DNA from: Pyrrhosoma nymphula
Lineage: Eukaryota; Arthropoda; Insecta; Odonata; Coenagrionidae
Direction of reading: 5' to 3'
Assembly (NCBI GenBank): GCA_963573305.1
Contig: OY754327.1
Location: forward strand, 139,850,855 to 139,914,854
Length of the DNA stretch: 64,000 nt
The notes below the pieces were generated by a model. That model was given only the letters and a program-made list of their open reading frames with translations, made no database searches and was not told the DNA's origin. The position numbers were made by a program, and so were the translations under genes. Below, one piece after another: positions 12,669 to 24,848 of the stretch (its first letter is position 1; every line of letters starts with the position of its first letter).

Positions 12669-13276
12669 GTGAGTAATTCCTAAGGATATCAAAAGACTGC
12701 TTCAGCCCCTTTGTGGATAAATTGAGAATGCCTTGATGTACAAATTGAAGGCAATACTACCTATATGCTGAGTAGATGCTGGATATTACAGTAATCTGTC
12801 CAATCATTCAAGCATTCAGCTTTGATAGTAGTGAAAATAGCATTTTCTATATTTAAAATTAAGTGTGCTCTGCATGAAAAGGATAACTCAAAGTAAAAAT
12901 TAATTTTAAAAAATCGAGATGAAAATGTGGGGTGTGCTCATGTTCAGTGGTGGCTATATACAGATAAAATTGGTAATAGGCTCGTGCATTAGTTACCTAA
13001 ATTGTGACCATTAAATCAATCTATCCATTGTTTCTAATCAATTATTTTGTAGATGAACAAAATTTTAATGACAAAAAGACACCTAGTAACTAATTTCCTT
13101 TTTAAAAATTATAAATATTTCAAGTTAAATATTTACAAAACTTCTGCTCATGAAATACTGGACACATATTTCACAGGAAAATGAAACATTCATTTTGCTG
13201 ATAGATATTGACAATACTGAAGCCATGTTTTCAGATGTTCACTTGATATAAGTTTCCACATTACCTAATTTCTCAG

Positions 13277-13324
13277 ATAAGTATTAGCCTCCAACGAGAC
13301 AGATTCTACACATTAGAAATTTAA
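13277..13324 (+). CDS. Possible terminal exon of the spliced gene
   Basis: After a good acceptor (CCTAATTTCTCAG) a phase-0 frame gives ISISLQRDRFYTLEI and then TAA. It would end the protein after exon E. A rival terminal exon follows another good acceptor at 13938 (YQLFSGKS, stop). Both are short, so chance is not excluded. Confidence 0.22.
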   Translation: MSISLQRDRFYTLEI

Positions 13325-13397
13325 ATGCTATTTTGAGGATATCGGGACAAGTCATGGTACTACCTTTACGGAGTCACCTGCAAGTGCCTACAAGTAC

Positions 13398-13525
13398 AAA
13401 ATTCCACAGGGGAAAAATCATTTGCCTTGACTGGGACTCGACCCTGGATCCCTCGATGGTGCGGTATCCAGGGATCCAGATTCAAGTCCTGATCAGGGCA
13501 AATGATTTTTCTTCTGCGGAATTTC
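13398..13525. repeat. Foldback built from two inverted tRNA-like SINE halves
   Basis: Arms 13398-13452 and 13470-13525 are inverted copies with a few mismatches. Each contains AAAAATCATTTG followed by a pol III B-box-like GGACTCGACCC or GATTCAAGTCC. The same AAAAATCATTTG plus B-box layout occurs at 59709-59813 and, less exactly, at 24024 and 42829, so this is a SINE family present partly as foldback dimers. Confidence 0.55.
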
Positions 13526-13636
13526 GGTTTTTAAATGCCATTTCTGGTCACAAAAAAATAACCATAATTTTACACTGTTTCATGTCAGAAAATATATCAG
13601 TCCTTTTGTTATTTACTGCTTTTACTTTGTACTTAA

Positions 13637-13747
13637 CCCTTTTACTGCCAGCGGGCCGATATATCGGCCCACGTTGGATGTTCGAAAACTGGCCAATTTA
13701 TCCCCCCCCCCCCCCCCCCCCCCCGAAATGGCCTGGCAGTAAAAGGG
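13637..13747. mobile_element. piggyBac-type MITE
   Basis: TTAA (13633-13636 and 13748-13751) flanks a 111-bp element whose ends are perfect inverted repeats, CCCTTTTACTGCCA and TGGCAGTAAAAGGG. TTAA target sites and CCC-starting ends are the hallmark of piggyBac. A palindrome GGGCCGATATATCGGCCC and a run of 22 C lie inside. It is too short to encode a transposase. Confidence 0.8.
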
Positions 13748-13751
13748 TTAA

Positions 13752-16700
13752 GCAAGTTCCAGCTATTAAGATTTCTGGGAGATAGAGCAGAATCATTGTT
13801 CTTTTTGTGAATGGTTCATTATTTCTATATCTATCTGTTTTCATCATTAAAGTTCACACATACTGAGCTTTAGAAATGCTTATCTAAAATACATACTGCT
13901 TATATTAACACTAATTCAATTTTGGTATTTCCTTTCAGTATCAATTATTTTCTGGAAAATCCTAGATGGTCATAAGAGGTCAAGGACTCCTACATCACAT
14001 GGTTCTAAACTTCAGTGCTGTGCTAGTAAACTTTGCAATTAGCCTGTGCTCCTTAGATAATTTTAATACAAGTTTTTGATGCATATGAAATAAAAAGGAA
14101 GGTTTGCCAAGGAATTGTATTTGGGTCAAGTTGGCACAAAGAAGGAAGAATCGATAATACAGCATGTTAAAGTACTGAATCCAAAATCATGTTACAATGT
14201 AGACAATCACTTCAATTTCCATGAAGTAACAAAGCGCTTAAGAATTTAAGGAGCAATATCGTTGATATTACCTACGGTTTCTACAAATCAATCAGATTTG
14301 TTACCGAAAAGAAAAAATCTATTTCCAAAATAATAATGGATTTTCATTTTAAAATTTGGTCTTTGAGAACATTTTATGTTGACTTAAGTTTATCAGAGAC
14401 TTTGGATTCACCATGGACATTTATTGTACTTCTTCTGCCATGGCTGGGTATTTCAGAATAAATATACAACCTACTAATTTACAAGAGATTTGTACTAAGA
14501 TTTTGCTACCAATTACAGCACTCGAGACCAGAAGTAAAAACATTGGGAATTTTTCAATATTAAAACTCCATATCTTCGTTTTTCAAAAGCATATACACCT
14601 AATAAAAACAGTGACTGGTCAGAACCAAAGATGCAGATGAGGTAATATTAATAAATTTGTAACCAAATATACAAATTATCCATTTTCCAAATTAGACACG
14701 AGGCACATGGGAAATATTAGCAATAAGATATTGGTAAATATTCCTTCGTTGCAAATGTGAAAAATTCTTAAAGATAGGTGGTGTACTTTTTTACAGCTTG
14801 GTTTTTAAGTGGAATGAAAGTATGAATTATCTAATAATATCGATGACATAAAGTGAACCACAGGATTCATACAAGTGATAGCAAGTGCTGTTATATCAAA
14901 ACGCATCAAAATGAAATCCATCTTTAATTTAGAATGCAATGTGATGAGAAATTACAGGCAAAAGAATCGCAGCAACTTATTTTTACAGTACATTTCATAA
15001 ATGTACCTTTTGAAAAACATATTTTAGCGATGTGACTGACATTCTAACTAAAATTTATACAACTTAAGAATATCAACTTGTTTTAATATATTGCTTAGAT
15101 TTATAGTAGAAGTATACCTACCAAAATGTTTCATTTCATGCACTCCCAATCCATGTTAATGGAACAACACTTAAATTCATCCTCGTTATATGTCCTTTTG
15201 CTCAAAGTAAACTTTTCTCTCCATGAAAATTGGTATCCAAAACAGAAATCAACTAATATAGCCATTCACAATTCATATAAGTTAACCTGGTTGAAAGGGA
15301 AATCATACCTTCCATTAACTTTTGCATATAGCATTACATTTTGAGAAGCGATAAGAATATTGCACAATGAACAAATAAAAATGTAAGCAAAACTGTAAAA
15401 TAGGGTCAATCAGGAGATTTTTGTTAAGGAATAATTTTCAATAAAAAACACATTAAACTGAGAGGTTAAATGTATCCTTGACATTTTAAAACAGTTGTTT
15501 GTAAAAATTTTCAAATATGGGCTTCATAATTGTTTGCATTATGAAGTCTCATATTCAATATTTTCTCATGAGTTCTAATTTTATACACACAATACTCCTT
15601 CACATTTGTAAGTGATTAATATTTCTACAACATTGAATGTTATAACAAGATGCAATTATCCACTATTTAAAAGTTAAGATGATGCATATAGTTTTCTTGC
15701 AGCAGTAGCTTTTCATTCCAAATTTTGAACCCAAGAAGAAGCAATATATTTCACATAAGTTGATTTCTATCACATGGAATGTTTGATGGGTACTACTAAA
15801 TGCATTGGTTTCCAAAAATTTCTTATCTCTAGGCCTTTTAAAACAGTGGGTGTGTAATTGTATGGCAACGGAGGACAGTAATACGCATTTATTGAAAAGG
15901 ATATGAAATTCTATCATCTGGTTATTTAAGTTTACTTATTGATGTAATGTAAGGAAAACACTATAAAGGAGTAAATGTACTATAACTCAAGATATCTATT
16001 TTATTCTATCTTAGATCTTACAGTAAATTTAACTTCTCTTAGCTTTGAGGTTAACTCGCTATAGCATGGTGCTATTGTTGGGAGAAAGCGAGGATTTACA
16101 ATGGAAACAGATCTATCTAAGATAAGTCTCACAAAAAGTGCTCTAAAAATAATAGCTCTAACTACTTTTCTTCAACTCAATACAGAGGTACAGACATTTT
16201 TCTCAAATGTGTAGTAAGTGGTTAGGTGGTGGCACTTCTTCATCAGTTTAATACAAAAGTAGAGCTATAATTGAGAAAGAAATCAGGACCTGCAGATGGT
16301 TTCACATATTGATGAAAATAATTTCTTCTTAATAAAACCCCTGCAGAGAACAAACATGATACTTTTATTTTAAATATCTGAAGCATATGTACTCTATACT
16401 TTTCAATATCTGAATCACTGCACAATATTGTTTCTGAGGATAATTCCACTTTCATTCACCATAAGTTCTCCACTAAATTGTGCCTTAGGCACTTCTTTTG
16501 AAGTACATACATACTTAAGCATTCCCTCTCTGGTTTTGGGTACAAAAATTAGGAAGATATTGATAATATATTTTCAGTAATCATTTAAAATTAGACTATG
16601 TTGTCCCACAAATGTACAATCAATTATAATTGCCTGTTTATTTGAATGATGTAAAAGAAAATATAAAATGAAAAGATGAAAAATGAGGTTATTTAAAACT

Positions 16701-18653
16701 TGTATTTAAAGTGCACAATTCTATTGTTAAATTAATAAAACCTTGATCTGCTCTTGAACTGCCTTGTAGTGTAGTAGCAATTTCTGACTTTACTGAGATG
16801 CTGTGATCTTCAAACTTTTCTTATTAATAACCCTCCAATGGTTGTGCTACTTGCTCAATGTAGTTAGGTGTGTTTTGTCCAAAGAGATTAATAATACACA
16901 TTTTCCTATGACTATCCTTTCTTGAAGTACAAAGATAAAGTTTGCAAGTTGTTCTACTTGTTTTTAAGGGAAAACCTTCAACTGTAGGTAAAAAAACTCT
17001 ATCTTTCTGCCACGCAGGTACACGTAGAATAATATATCTTCCACACATCTGCTGGTGAGTTTTATGAAAGAACCTTTCAACCGCCAAAATAATGAAACCA
17101 AACAGTTTCATTTAAAACAGCCTAATAAATACAATACTTGAGAACACCCTACTGTCTAAACTTTTTGTGGCTTCCAAAATTTCTGAGTTTTTACTCTTAA
17201 AAAGCTTATTTTTCCATTAATAAATTTAAAAAGTCTTCATTCTTACACAAGTTTCAACATGACGAAACGAAGTATTTTAGTGTTTGAAGAATGCATCTTA
17301 CATTCTTTTTCATTCATCTGTGTAAATAATAAGTAGGTAATAAAATAAGAATTTCTTTTAGATGAATGTCTTGTGTACATATGAAACTGTATTTGTAATG
17401 TATGTCTATAGAAAACAGGGACAACCTAAAATAAATGTGATGTCTATATATTGTAAATCCTTTATATTTTTTACTTGTATTTTCTATGCCAGCAACCATA
17501 CATGTGAACCAAAGTAATTCAACAGTATAACTGAAAAGAAACCAGAATTTGATTGATAGCAAATTTTCAAAGCATCGATTCAGAGCATGTTACTGACAAA
17601 GAAACCAACAGTGTAGATACCTCTTGACTACGAACGATTCTCTAGTTCCTGACACTCAATACTTCATCGGGTAGTTCAGTTGTTATGCTGGAATCAATGG
17701 TCCATAGGTACTTGATCACATCACCGGTACATTCCTGTTTCCTAGTTTTCCACAGCAAAAGGAACAGGAAAAATGTTACTGTTGTGGCATATTTTAAACT
17801 TCATACATAGGTGATTTAATTCTGGCAGCAAAAACTCATCTTAATGTATCACCAATGCATTTAATATTGGGGAGATGGGCTGGAACTACACCTCACAAAC
17901 TCATCCAAACAGCTCAAAAGAGTGACTAGAGACAAATACAGGCCGAGATGATCCTTTCATTTATAATTAAATTACATTGTAAAATGTCACGGATTTATTT
18001 ACAGCCATTCAGCAGTAATTAATTGGTATGAAATTTAAAAAATTGATTTTATTCAAAATGATTATTTCATATTTCACAAAGTTACACAAAATTCTCTTCC
18101 CTAAATGTGCTCAGCCAGTTAATTTGTAAACTCCTATTCATAAAATTGAGATACGGTACCTACCATGGCGGTTAAGGTCAACCAAAATTCCCACCAATGA
18201 AAATTGTCCTTTCACCATAGAGGCAAAGGGTTGGAAGTAGATAGACCACAATCCTCAAAGGAGCCTCCATATGATTGACAGGAGGCTGCAGGAAGGATCC
18301 TGTGGAATATAAGGCTGTAACCCACTACACAGCTATGTCTCCTGAGATAAGCATACCTCGGTATTTCTGCTCTCTAATCACGTGCTCATTACTTGTAGGC
18401 TTGTACCAGTGTTTTCAAAGGCACAAAGGCCTTGTCTGGCATCTAGTCTCTGGTCCATGCAATGTGACAGGCAGTGATAAATAATAAAATAAAAATATGG
18501 ATAATTAATTCATTCAGAAAATGAAGTGAGAATCTCTCATTCTTCTACCAATTTATTTTAAATAATAATTTGTTTTGATGCCTTGCAACATAATCATCAG
18601 TTAATGCTTTAAAAAATACATAATAGAGATTTATACATTTTTTTAAAATCCAT
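13752..18653. other. AT-rich non-coding stretch of about 4.9 kb
   Basis: Only short open frames with no motif and biased toward chance. No tRNA, rRNA or transposon ends were recognised. It could be intron or intergenic sequence. Confidence 0.6.
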
Positions 18654-21464
18654 ATTTATTTATTTATTTATTTAAAAATAGACCACATACAGCATGATGC
18701 CATTTTATAGTGATATAAGTAACAACATACGCAAAAACATTAACACGAAGAAGATAAAGACAAATAATATAACAACATGGCAAGCCAGAAAATATTATTT
18801 TATTTGGGAATGAGATATAGCTTGGTTAGCAAAGGCGTTGGAAGATAAGGAGAAAGGGTCAATGTTGTCAGGAAGGGAGTTCAGGAGAGAAGAAAGTCGA
18901 ACAATAAGGGAGCGCTTGGTGAGTGATAACCTGGGAGTAGGGATATGGAGCAATGAGTGAGTCCTTGTTAGTCGGGTAGGAATTCTGAAATTAATGAAGG
19001 AAATAAGGTCAGGGCAGTCAATGGTCGAGTTCAGAGTGCTGTGTATGAGTTTTAAATCAGTTTTAAGGAAATTATTATTAAGATTGGAAACAGAAAGTGA
19101 ACGCAAGACAGCTTCGGAGGATAAGTTGTGGAGATGAGGGACTCTGTTTTTAACAATATTAGTGAAAAAGTGAGTAATGTGTTCCAGAGATTTAAGATTT
19201 GTTGGGGCAGACATCGACCATATAGGGGAGCAATAGGAGATAATGGGTAGGACAATGGATGAGAAGTAAGATTGTAATGCTCTTGGATCTTTAATTTCAG
19301 TGAACCGGTAAAGTAGGCCTAACAGGGACATAGATTTTCTTTTAATAGCCTGAATGTGTTCTGAATAAATAAGTTTCTGGTCAGTTACTATGCCAAGATC
19401 TTTTATTGATGCAACTCTGTTCAATGGGGTAGAGTTGATAGAGTAGTTGAAATGAATTGGGGATTTTTTAAGGGAAATACTCATAGTATTTGACTTACTT
19501 GGATTTAAATTTAGGCACCAGGAATTGCACCAAGCTGTGGTCTTATTCAATGCATCTTGAAGATCATGGCAGTCAGAGGAGTTATTTATTTGCTTAAAAA
19601 TCTTGCAGTCATCGGCATAAAGGAGGGCATGAGTTTTGGAAGAAAGAAGTTGAGATGGAAGGTCATTAATGAATAAATTAAAAAGATATGGTCCAAGGAC
19701 ACTGCCTTGGGGTACTCCAGATGTTACCGTAGACCAAGATGAAGAGGAACCGGAGAGTAATACGCGTTGGGTTCTGTTTGAAAGGAAGCTGGATATCAGA
19801 TTGAGACAGTTGCCGTGGATGCCAAAATGGTGATTAAGTTTGTGAAGAAGTAGGGAATGGTTGATGGAGTCGAAAGCTTTAGAAAAGTCTAGGAAAACAG
19901 CATCAAGCTGAGACGAATTTTCGATGGCATTGACGGCGTGGTGCTGAAAGACGGCGAGGTTGGTCATGCAAGATCGGCCCGGAAGGAAACCATGTTGATG
20001 TGGAGATAGGAAAGGAGATGTGAAGTAGTATATTCGGTTGAGAATAATTCTCTCACAAACGGAAGAAAGGACAGGAAGTAAAGAGATAGGACGGTAATTA
20101 GAGACATCACTTTTAGTACCAGCTTTGTGTATTGGGATAATGTTAGCTGCTTTCCATTGGGGGGGAAAAGTTCCCATGGAAAAACAGCGATTTAGCAAGA
20201 TGGTCAGAGGTAATGAGAGAGAGGAGGCACAGTTACGAATGAATTTGGGGCTAAGACCATCGGGGCCGGGAGAGCGATGGAGAGGGATTCTAGTTAGGTA
20301 TTCATAAACCTCGCGTATATCTGTCTGCACAGAGGTTAGAGAAAGGTTTGTGTTAGCTGAGGGGGAAAGGTCAGGCGGAATGGGAGGGTTTGATGAAGGC
20401 AGCAGGCAATCGGAAAAAAAATTATGAAAGAGTTTAGGCCTTTCTGATCCTTGAGCATTACTATTACCATATGAAACTGTATCTGAGATATTGGGACGAT
20501 TTCGGCGTTGGTTCACAAAGGACCAAAATTTTTTAGGACTGGAGGAAATGGAGTTGGAAAGGCTCAGCGTATACTCCTCATAATCACGACGAATGAGAAT
20601 TTTAGAGTAACGGCGCAGGTCAGAGAAGGATCGAAGGGTGTTTACATTTGGAAAGGTCTTGTGAAGGAGCCAAGCACGTTTCTTGTTAGCAAGAATGCGT
20701 ATAGTGTCAGCCTTAAACCAGACGGGGAATTTTTTTCCTTTGGGTTTCACGAAGGGAACAAAGTCTGCAATGACACTCTCCAGAACGGAGTAAAAAAAAT
20801 CCACTCCCTCCTCCGGAGACAATGAGTTTATGACTCCCCATGGGATAAGGTCGAAGCAGCGGTTGACGTCCTCCCAGGGAACCTTCGACCAAACAGGGTA
20901 AGGCTTAGTTGGAGGGGGAGGAAACCCGCAGTGTTTCCGTGAGCCACGAAAGTGGAAGAGGGCATCAAGGGACTGGTGGTCGGAGTCGAAAATGTTTCGT
21001 CCAGCGATGATCTCTTTAGGGGTGACGGTCGAGAGGAGAAAGTCCAACGTTGCCACGTCTCGGGTGGGTTGAAGATTATGCTGAGACATGTGGAGTCCAT
21101 TTATGAAATGTTCAAGGAAAAAGTGATCTTGAACGTTGAGTGGATGGCCAATCGTAGGAGAATCCCAGCGGATGGACAAATTAAAGTCACCCACCAGAAT
21201 CACCGAACTAAGATTTACAGCCCGCAGCACAGAATCTAGGCAGCTTTCCAGAACCGAGACATCACTGGAGGGGGGACGATAAAAACAGCCAACTAGAATT
21301 TTTTTTGATTTGGAGTTGAGAGAATTGGATACTGAAATCTCACACCACACTATTTCACAATTTGATTCCAGATCCTTACGGCGTTTCGAAGGGAGCACCG
21401 ATTTAATGGCAAGAAGCACTCCACCTCCTCTGGATGGTATATTTATATGTTTATAAGTAGGTAT
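18654..21464 (-). mobile_element. 5'-truncated APE-type non-LTR retrotransposon (Jockey/CR1-like)
   Basis: The element lies on the minus strand. Its 3' end (left) is a short untranslated region and an AAAT-type tail visible as ATTTATTT repeats at 18654-18674. Its 5' end (right) begins inside the endonuclease domain: the in-frame sequence just before the open frame still reads NIPSRGGGV before a stop at 21465-21467. So the copy lost ORF1 and the N-terminal part of the endonuclease, the usual outcome of incomplete target-primed reverse transcription. The intact frame suggests a fairly recent insertion. Confidence 0.85.
18795..21419 (-). CDS. LINE ORF2 fragment: endonuclease C-terminus plus reverse transcriptase
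   Basis: This 874-codon frame is open from the truncation point to its natural stop. The first 165 residues are the back half of an APE endonuclease, with GCFYRPPSSD, VGDFNLS and a terminal SDHQ motif. The reverse transcriptase follows, with SPGPDGLSPKFI, the catalytic DFSKAFDSINH near residue 513, GVPQGSVLGPYLFNLFIND and the catalytic YADD near residue 600. The C-terminal 200 residues carry the Ser/Leu-rich tail common in Jockey- and CR1-like proteins. The frame has no true start (the first codon is GTG at the truncation), so it is probably not expressed from its own promoter. Clade (Jockey versus CR1) is not settled without a tree. Confidence 0.88.
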   Translation of the reverse strand: MLLAIKSVLPSKRRKDLESNCEIVWCEISVSNSLNSKSKKILVGCFYRPPSSDVSVLESCLDSVLRAVNLSSVILVGDFNLSIRWDSPTIGHPLNVQDHFFLEHFINGLHMSQHNLQPTRDVATLDFLLSTVTPKEIIAGRNIFDSDHQSLDALFHFRGSRKHCGFPPPPTKPYPVWSKVPWEDVNRCFDLIPWGVINSLSPEEGVDFFYSVLESVIADFVPFVKPKGKKFPVWFKADTIRILANKKRAWLLHKTFPNVNTLRSFSDLRRYSKILIRRDYEEYTLSLSNSISSSPKKFWSFVNQRRNRPNISDTVSYGNSNAQGSERPKLFHNFFSDCLLPSSNPPIPPDLSPSANTNLSLTSVQTDIREVYEYLTRIPLHRSPGPDGLSPKFIRNCASSLSLPLTILLNRCFSMGTFPPQWKAANIIPIHKAGTKSDVSNYRPISLLPVLSSVCERIILNRIYYFTSPFLSPHQHGFLPGRSCMTNLAVFQHHAVNAIENSSQLDAVFLDFSKAFDSINHSLLLHKLNHHFGIHGNCLNLISSFLSNRTQRVLLSGSSSSWSTVTSGVPQGSVLGPYLFNLFINDLPSQLLSSKTHALLYADDCKIFKQINNSSDCHDLQDALNKTTAWCNSWCLNLNPSKSNTMSISLKKSPIHFNYSINSTPLNRVASIKDLGIVTDQKLIYSEHIQAIKRKSMSLLGLLYRFTEIKDPRALQSYFSSIVLPIISYCSPIWSMSAPTNLKSLEHITHFFTNIVKNRVPHLHNLSSEAVLRSLSVSNLNNNFLKTDLKLIHSTLNSTIDCPDLISFINFRIPTRLTRTHSLLHIPTPRLSLTKRSLIVRLSSLLNSLPDNIDPFSLSSNAFANQAISHSQIK

Positions 21465-21879
21465 TTAAATGTCTAATTAAAAAAAGTTCTTACATTGCAC
21501 AATCAGCACCCAATACACATCATATTTGGTGAACTCCTTGATGATCCCTTGCTTCAGGCTTGCTCAATTTGAAAGGATCAACTAAGTGCAAAGTAACGCA
21601 TGATCTTATTCTGCTTCCTTTACAGAATCAATAGGAGGGGGTGCCTGTTGAATTTCAACCGGAAAATATAAATAAAATTGATGCATAGGATGGAAAGAAT
21701 CCTTTTAATGTGACATTTTAAATTCAATGCAAATGCAGGAGTCATTATTTACTCAGAGTGGTTGGGGTGAAAAATGCCCCCAATAAAATCTCACTGTTTT
21801 CTATATATAATTCTCTATTTCACACTGAACGCATGGCATAAAGGCTTTAGGTATGTTCCCATTTAAACCTTGAATGCTG

Positions 21880-23700
21880 CTTGCCAAGTAAATTAAGTTG
21901 TAATGGTGAAAAAAAGAACAGTTTTTTATACAAAGGAGGGATTCATGCCCTGAGGAGTCCAAGGTCTTTGTTTCTTGAGCACCTTAACAAGAGCAATGGA
22001 GAGAGCAGTTTCAAACAGATGGTCAAGGGTATGGGAAAGGAGGCAATACAAAATTGGGGTGGAGGTGAAGGAATGGAAAATATGAATAGCACAATAATTA
22101 GGATAATGGGAGATTCCCTGTTGAGGCAAGGAGCCAAGGATATGAGGTTGGGTGCTTCCCCAGGGTTAGGACTGAGGACATGAAAGGATTATTGAAAAAA
22201 GGTGAGAGGAAAGACGATGATTCATGCAGGAATAAATGATGCAAAGAGGGTAACAACAACAGACCATTTGGTAGGTTTGAATCACTTGGAGAAGATAATC
22301 ATAAATTGAGTGCTCAGGAGAAGAGATGTGCAGGAGAGAGCTATTGATTATGTATATTAAAGAAGGCACAGAATGGATCCATGGAAAGATAGGATTGTAC
22401 TCAGTGGAGCCTAATTGCTGGATCAAGTCGTATGATTGTGGCAGGGACAGTTAACACCTAAATAGATCAGGGTCACATAAGTTTGGCCAATTATTATGTG
22501 ATGTAAAATAAAGATTCAAGAGGGGAAACTAATGGAGGGAAGTAGAGGTGAAATGCATAATTGTCTAACTTGAGAGCAGCATGGTGCAATTCCATGCATG
22601 ATCAGGAGGATAAATAATGAACAAGATCATAAGCACTTGAGCAGAAAACTAGATCAGGGTTAAGTAAGCACTGTGAATGGAGAGGCACACGATCGGGAAG
22701 TACAACTAAGACGTAACTTCAGGTTTCAACTGAGAATGAACAGTGGCTTACTTGTGGACTCCAACGAAGTGATTAAAAAATTATGAACTCGAAGGTAAGG
22801 GGCTGAAAATTCTCTAGTAAACTCAAAATTATAATAGGTAATGAATCTTGGATTAGCGAATGCCAATTGAAATGAATATGTCAAATGAAATTTTCCTTCA
22901 TAATTTCAATGTCTTCCAAAACGATAGAGATGGAAGGGGTGGGGGAATATTTATTTGTGTAAGGAGTAGTTCATAACCATTGTAAGTCTAATTGTAAGTG
23001 AAGGAAAGTATTCCTTGGAGGTTCTCATGGATGTTTGCACTGTAAGACCTCTAGCCCACACACTCATAGCACAGGACTTGAACCTTTTGGGAACTTAGTC
23101 AGATGGCAACGTAGTAGGGGGTGGGAGAGCCCAGGAAGGAAACAGGAAAGCCATAAATAGTTTATCGAACTAATTTAATGAGAAAAGGTCAAATATTGCA
23201 TATGCTATCTGCAAACTGAGCCAGAAGTGTAGCAATCCCAAGTGCCCAGACAAGAATCAAGGGAAAAGTGTTCAAATATTTGACTGCCACAGCAAATTAT
23301 AGGCATAAGTAACAATATAAAAGACAAGTTTAATTACAAGTGAGATTCTGATAGGGCTGATCATGATTTTAGCAGGTGGACCAATTACCTAGCAATCAAG
23401 AAGCCAGCAAACTGTCCTTACTTCAACAGTAGAGATTGAATACATACATAAACAATGAGACAGTCAAAGAAATAATTCACTAGGATTTGGAATTTTCACC
23501 ATGAGATAGGTTAGGAAAAATATGTATCTAGATCAACAAAAATCTTTTGCCATAATCAGGGATGATTTTTTCACAAAGAATGATATGGTTTCAGAAAGGA
23601 CCAAACACATAATAGGTACTAGATAGGAAAAATTAAAGAACGGAGAAGTTCTTTCCAAATATGTTCCTCTTCTTGGATTGAAGACTGTGAGAATAGGTAA
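21880..23700 (+). pseudogene. Decayed APE-type LINE with an SGNH/esterase-like ORF1 segment
   Basis: Pieces of a non-LTR element survive in shifting frames on the + strand. Near 22060-22250 there is RIMGDSLLRQ followed some 40 codons later by MIHAGINDA, the block I and later-block pattern of the SGNH-like domain that CR1/Jockey ORF1 proteins can carry. At about 22840-22975 endonuclease remnants follow: NESWISE, then FQNDRDGRGGG with IFICVR. Many stops and frameshifts make it a pseudogene. It faces the better-preserved LINE at 18.7-21.4 kb, tail away, and the two are not copies of each other. The limits are approximate. Confidence 0.5.
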
Positions 23701-24023
23701 GTCACAGTTTATGCTTTTTATTGAAGCACATGGTCCGAAAATGGAAGGAGTTGAAATGGTAGATCAGTAATAAAATAATATTGGCAATTTTCCAGTGTCG
23801 AATTGCATCCCTAAACCAATATTATTTTATTCCACAACATCAAGCCTGAAACAACTCTATCTTTTTTTAATGGTAGATCAGTATTCCTCAATGACCGCTA
23901 TTTTATTTTCTTTCTCTTCGACCTGATTTAAAAATCTCCAGTTAAATATCTTTTCATCATATGTAATAAACTAAATTAATATATTCTCATATCAATAAAC
24001 TGAGTTTGATTATATATATATAT

Positions 24024-24070
24024 CCTGGCCGTAAATCGGGAGATCCGGGTTCGAATCCTGGGTAAGGTGA
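24024..24070 (+). repeat. tRNA-like SINE fragment
   Basis: The segment contains GATCCGGGTTCGAATCC, a perfect pol III B box, followed by a TGGGTAAGGTGAAATTTTTTC tail shared with the copies at 42829 (minus) and 59709. No complete A box is seen, so this is a fragment rather than a tRNA gene. Confidence 0.45.
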
Positions 24071-24189
24071 AATTTTTTCTATCTGCATTCGACTCATTTT
24101 CATCTTCCCCACCAAACCCTGTGTTCGTCCTTTTATGTGTTCCTATTCATTTCCATTTCCTATGATTGTATGAATATATATATATATAT

Positions 24190-24444
24190 TATAATAATAA
24201 AACAGTGTCACTAGCTGTGACGCACTTAATAAAGTAAAACACTTAGAAAGAACACACACACGAGAAAATTTTTTCCTGGAGCTTTCGAAGCCAAAAGCTT
24301 ATTTCTCAACGTCGACATCTCCTCGTTGTAAAAAAGCCTTTGGCTTCGAAAGCTCCGGAAATTTTTTTTCTCGTGTGAGTGTTCTTTCTAAGTGTTTTAC
24401 TTTATTAAGTGCGTCACAGCTAGTGACACTGTTTTATTATTATA
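24190..24444. repeat. Near-perfect foldback, 255 bp
   Basis: Arms of about 110 bp (24190-24301 and 24334-24444) are inverted copies with only small indels around an ACAC run. The spacer is about 32 bp. The outer part includes AGTGTCACTAGCTGTGAC. No coding capacity and no clear target duplication because both sides are TA-rich. It is probably a foldback-type MITE. Confidence 0.7.
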
Positions 24445-24594
24445 TAGTGCTACGCGCATCATTTCCTCAGAAACTGTGTGTGTATATATATATACATACA
24501 CACACACAGGGAAAGTTTCGCCAATAGGCCACAACAATAAAAAATACACTGGACAGGGGGTGGGGAAAGAAAAGTAAAAAGAGAAGACTTACTG

Positions 24595-24632
24595 GGAACG
24601 TTACGGGCATGCAAGCCCTTCGTCAGCTGGAG
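24595..24632 (-). ncRNA. Degenerate hammerhead-like motif
   Basis: On the minus strand CTGACGA (24626-24620) is followed by a stem GGGC/GCCC with loop TTGCAT and then GTAAC where an active core has GAAAC. No GTC follows at the expected place. It is probably a mutated Penelope-type motif and almost certainly inactive. Confidence 0.35.
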
Positions 24633-24717
24633 AAAAAGTGCGAGTTACCGCTCCAAGGTAGGGGAAGGGAAGTGGGGAAAGAAAGGAAGTGAGGGGAAGT
24701 TGTGGTATATTTATATA

Positions 24718-24818
24718 TAAGTTGTGGGAGGTGGTATATATATATGGTATGTGGTATATATATATGGTATGTGGTATATATATATGGTATGTGGTATATA
24801 TATATATATATATATAAG
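24718..24818. repeat. TATA-rich tandem repeat
   Basis: A 20-bp unit of the form GTGGTATATATATATGGTAT is repeated about four times and ends in a long TA run (about 24796-24816). It is a microsatellite-like array bordered on both sides by GTTGTGGGAGG. Confidence 0.75.
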
Positions 24819-24848
24819 TTGTGGGAGGGATGGGGTGGTGTCGCGCCT

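Noticed and set aside
20508..21239. Plus-strand frames of 90-105 codons
   Set aside because: Antisense to the LINE ORF2 at 18795-21419.
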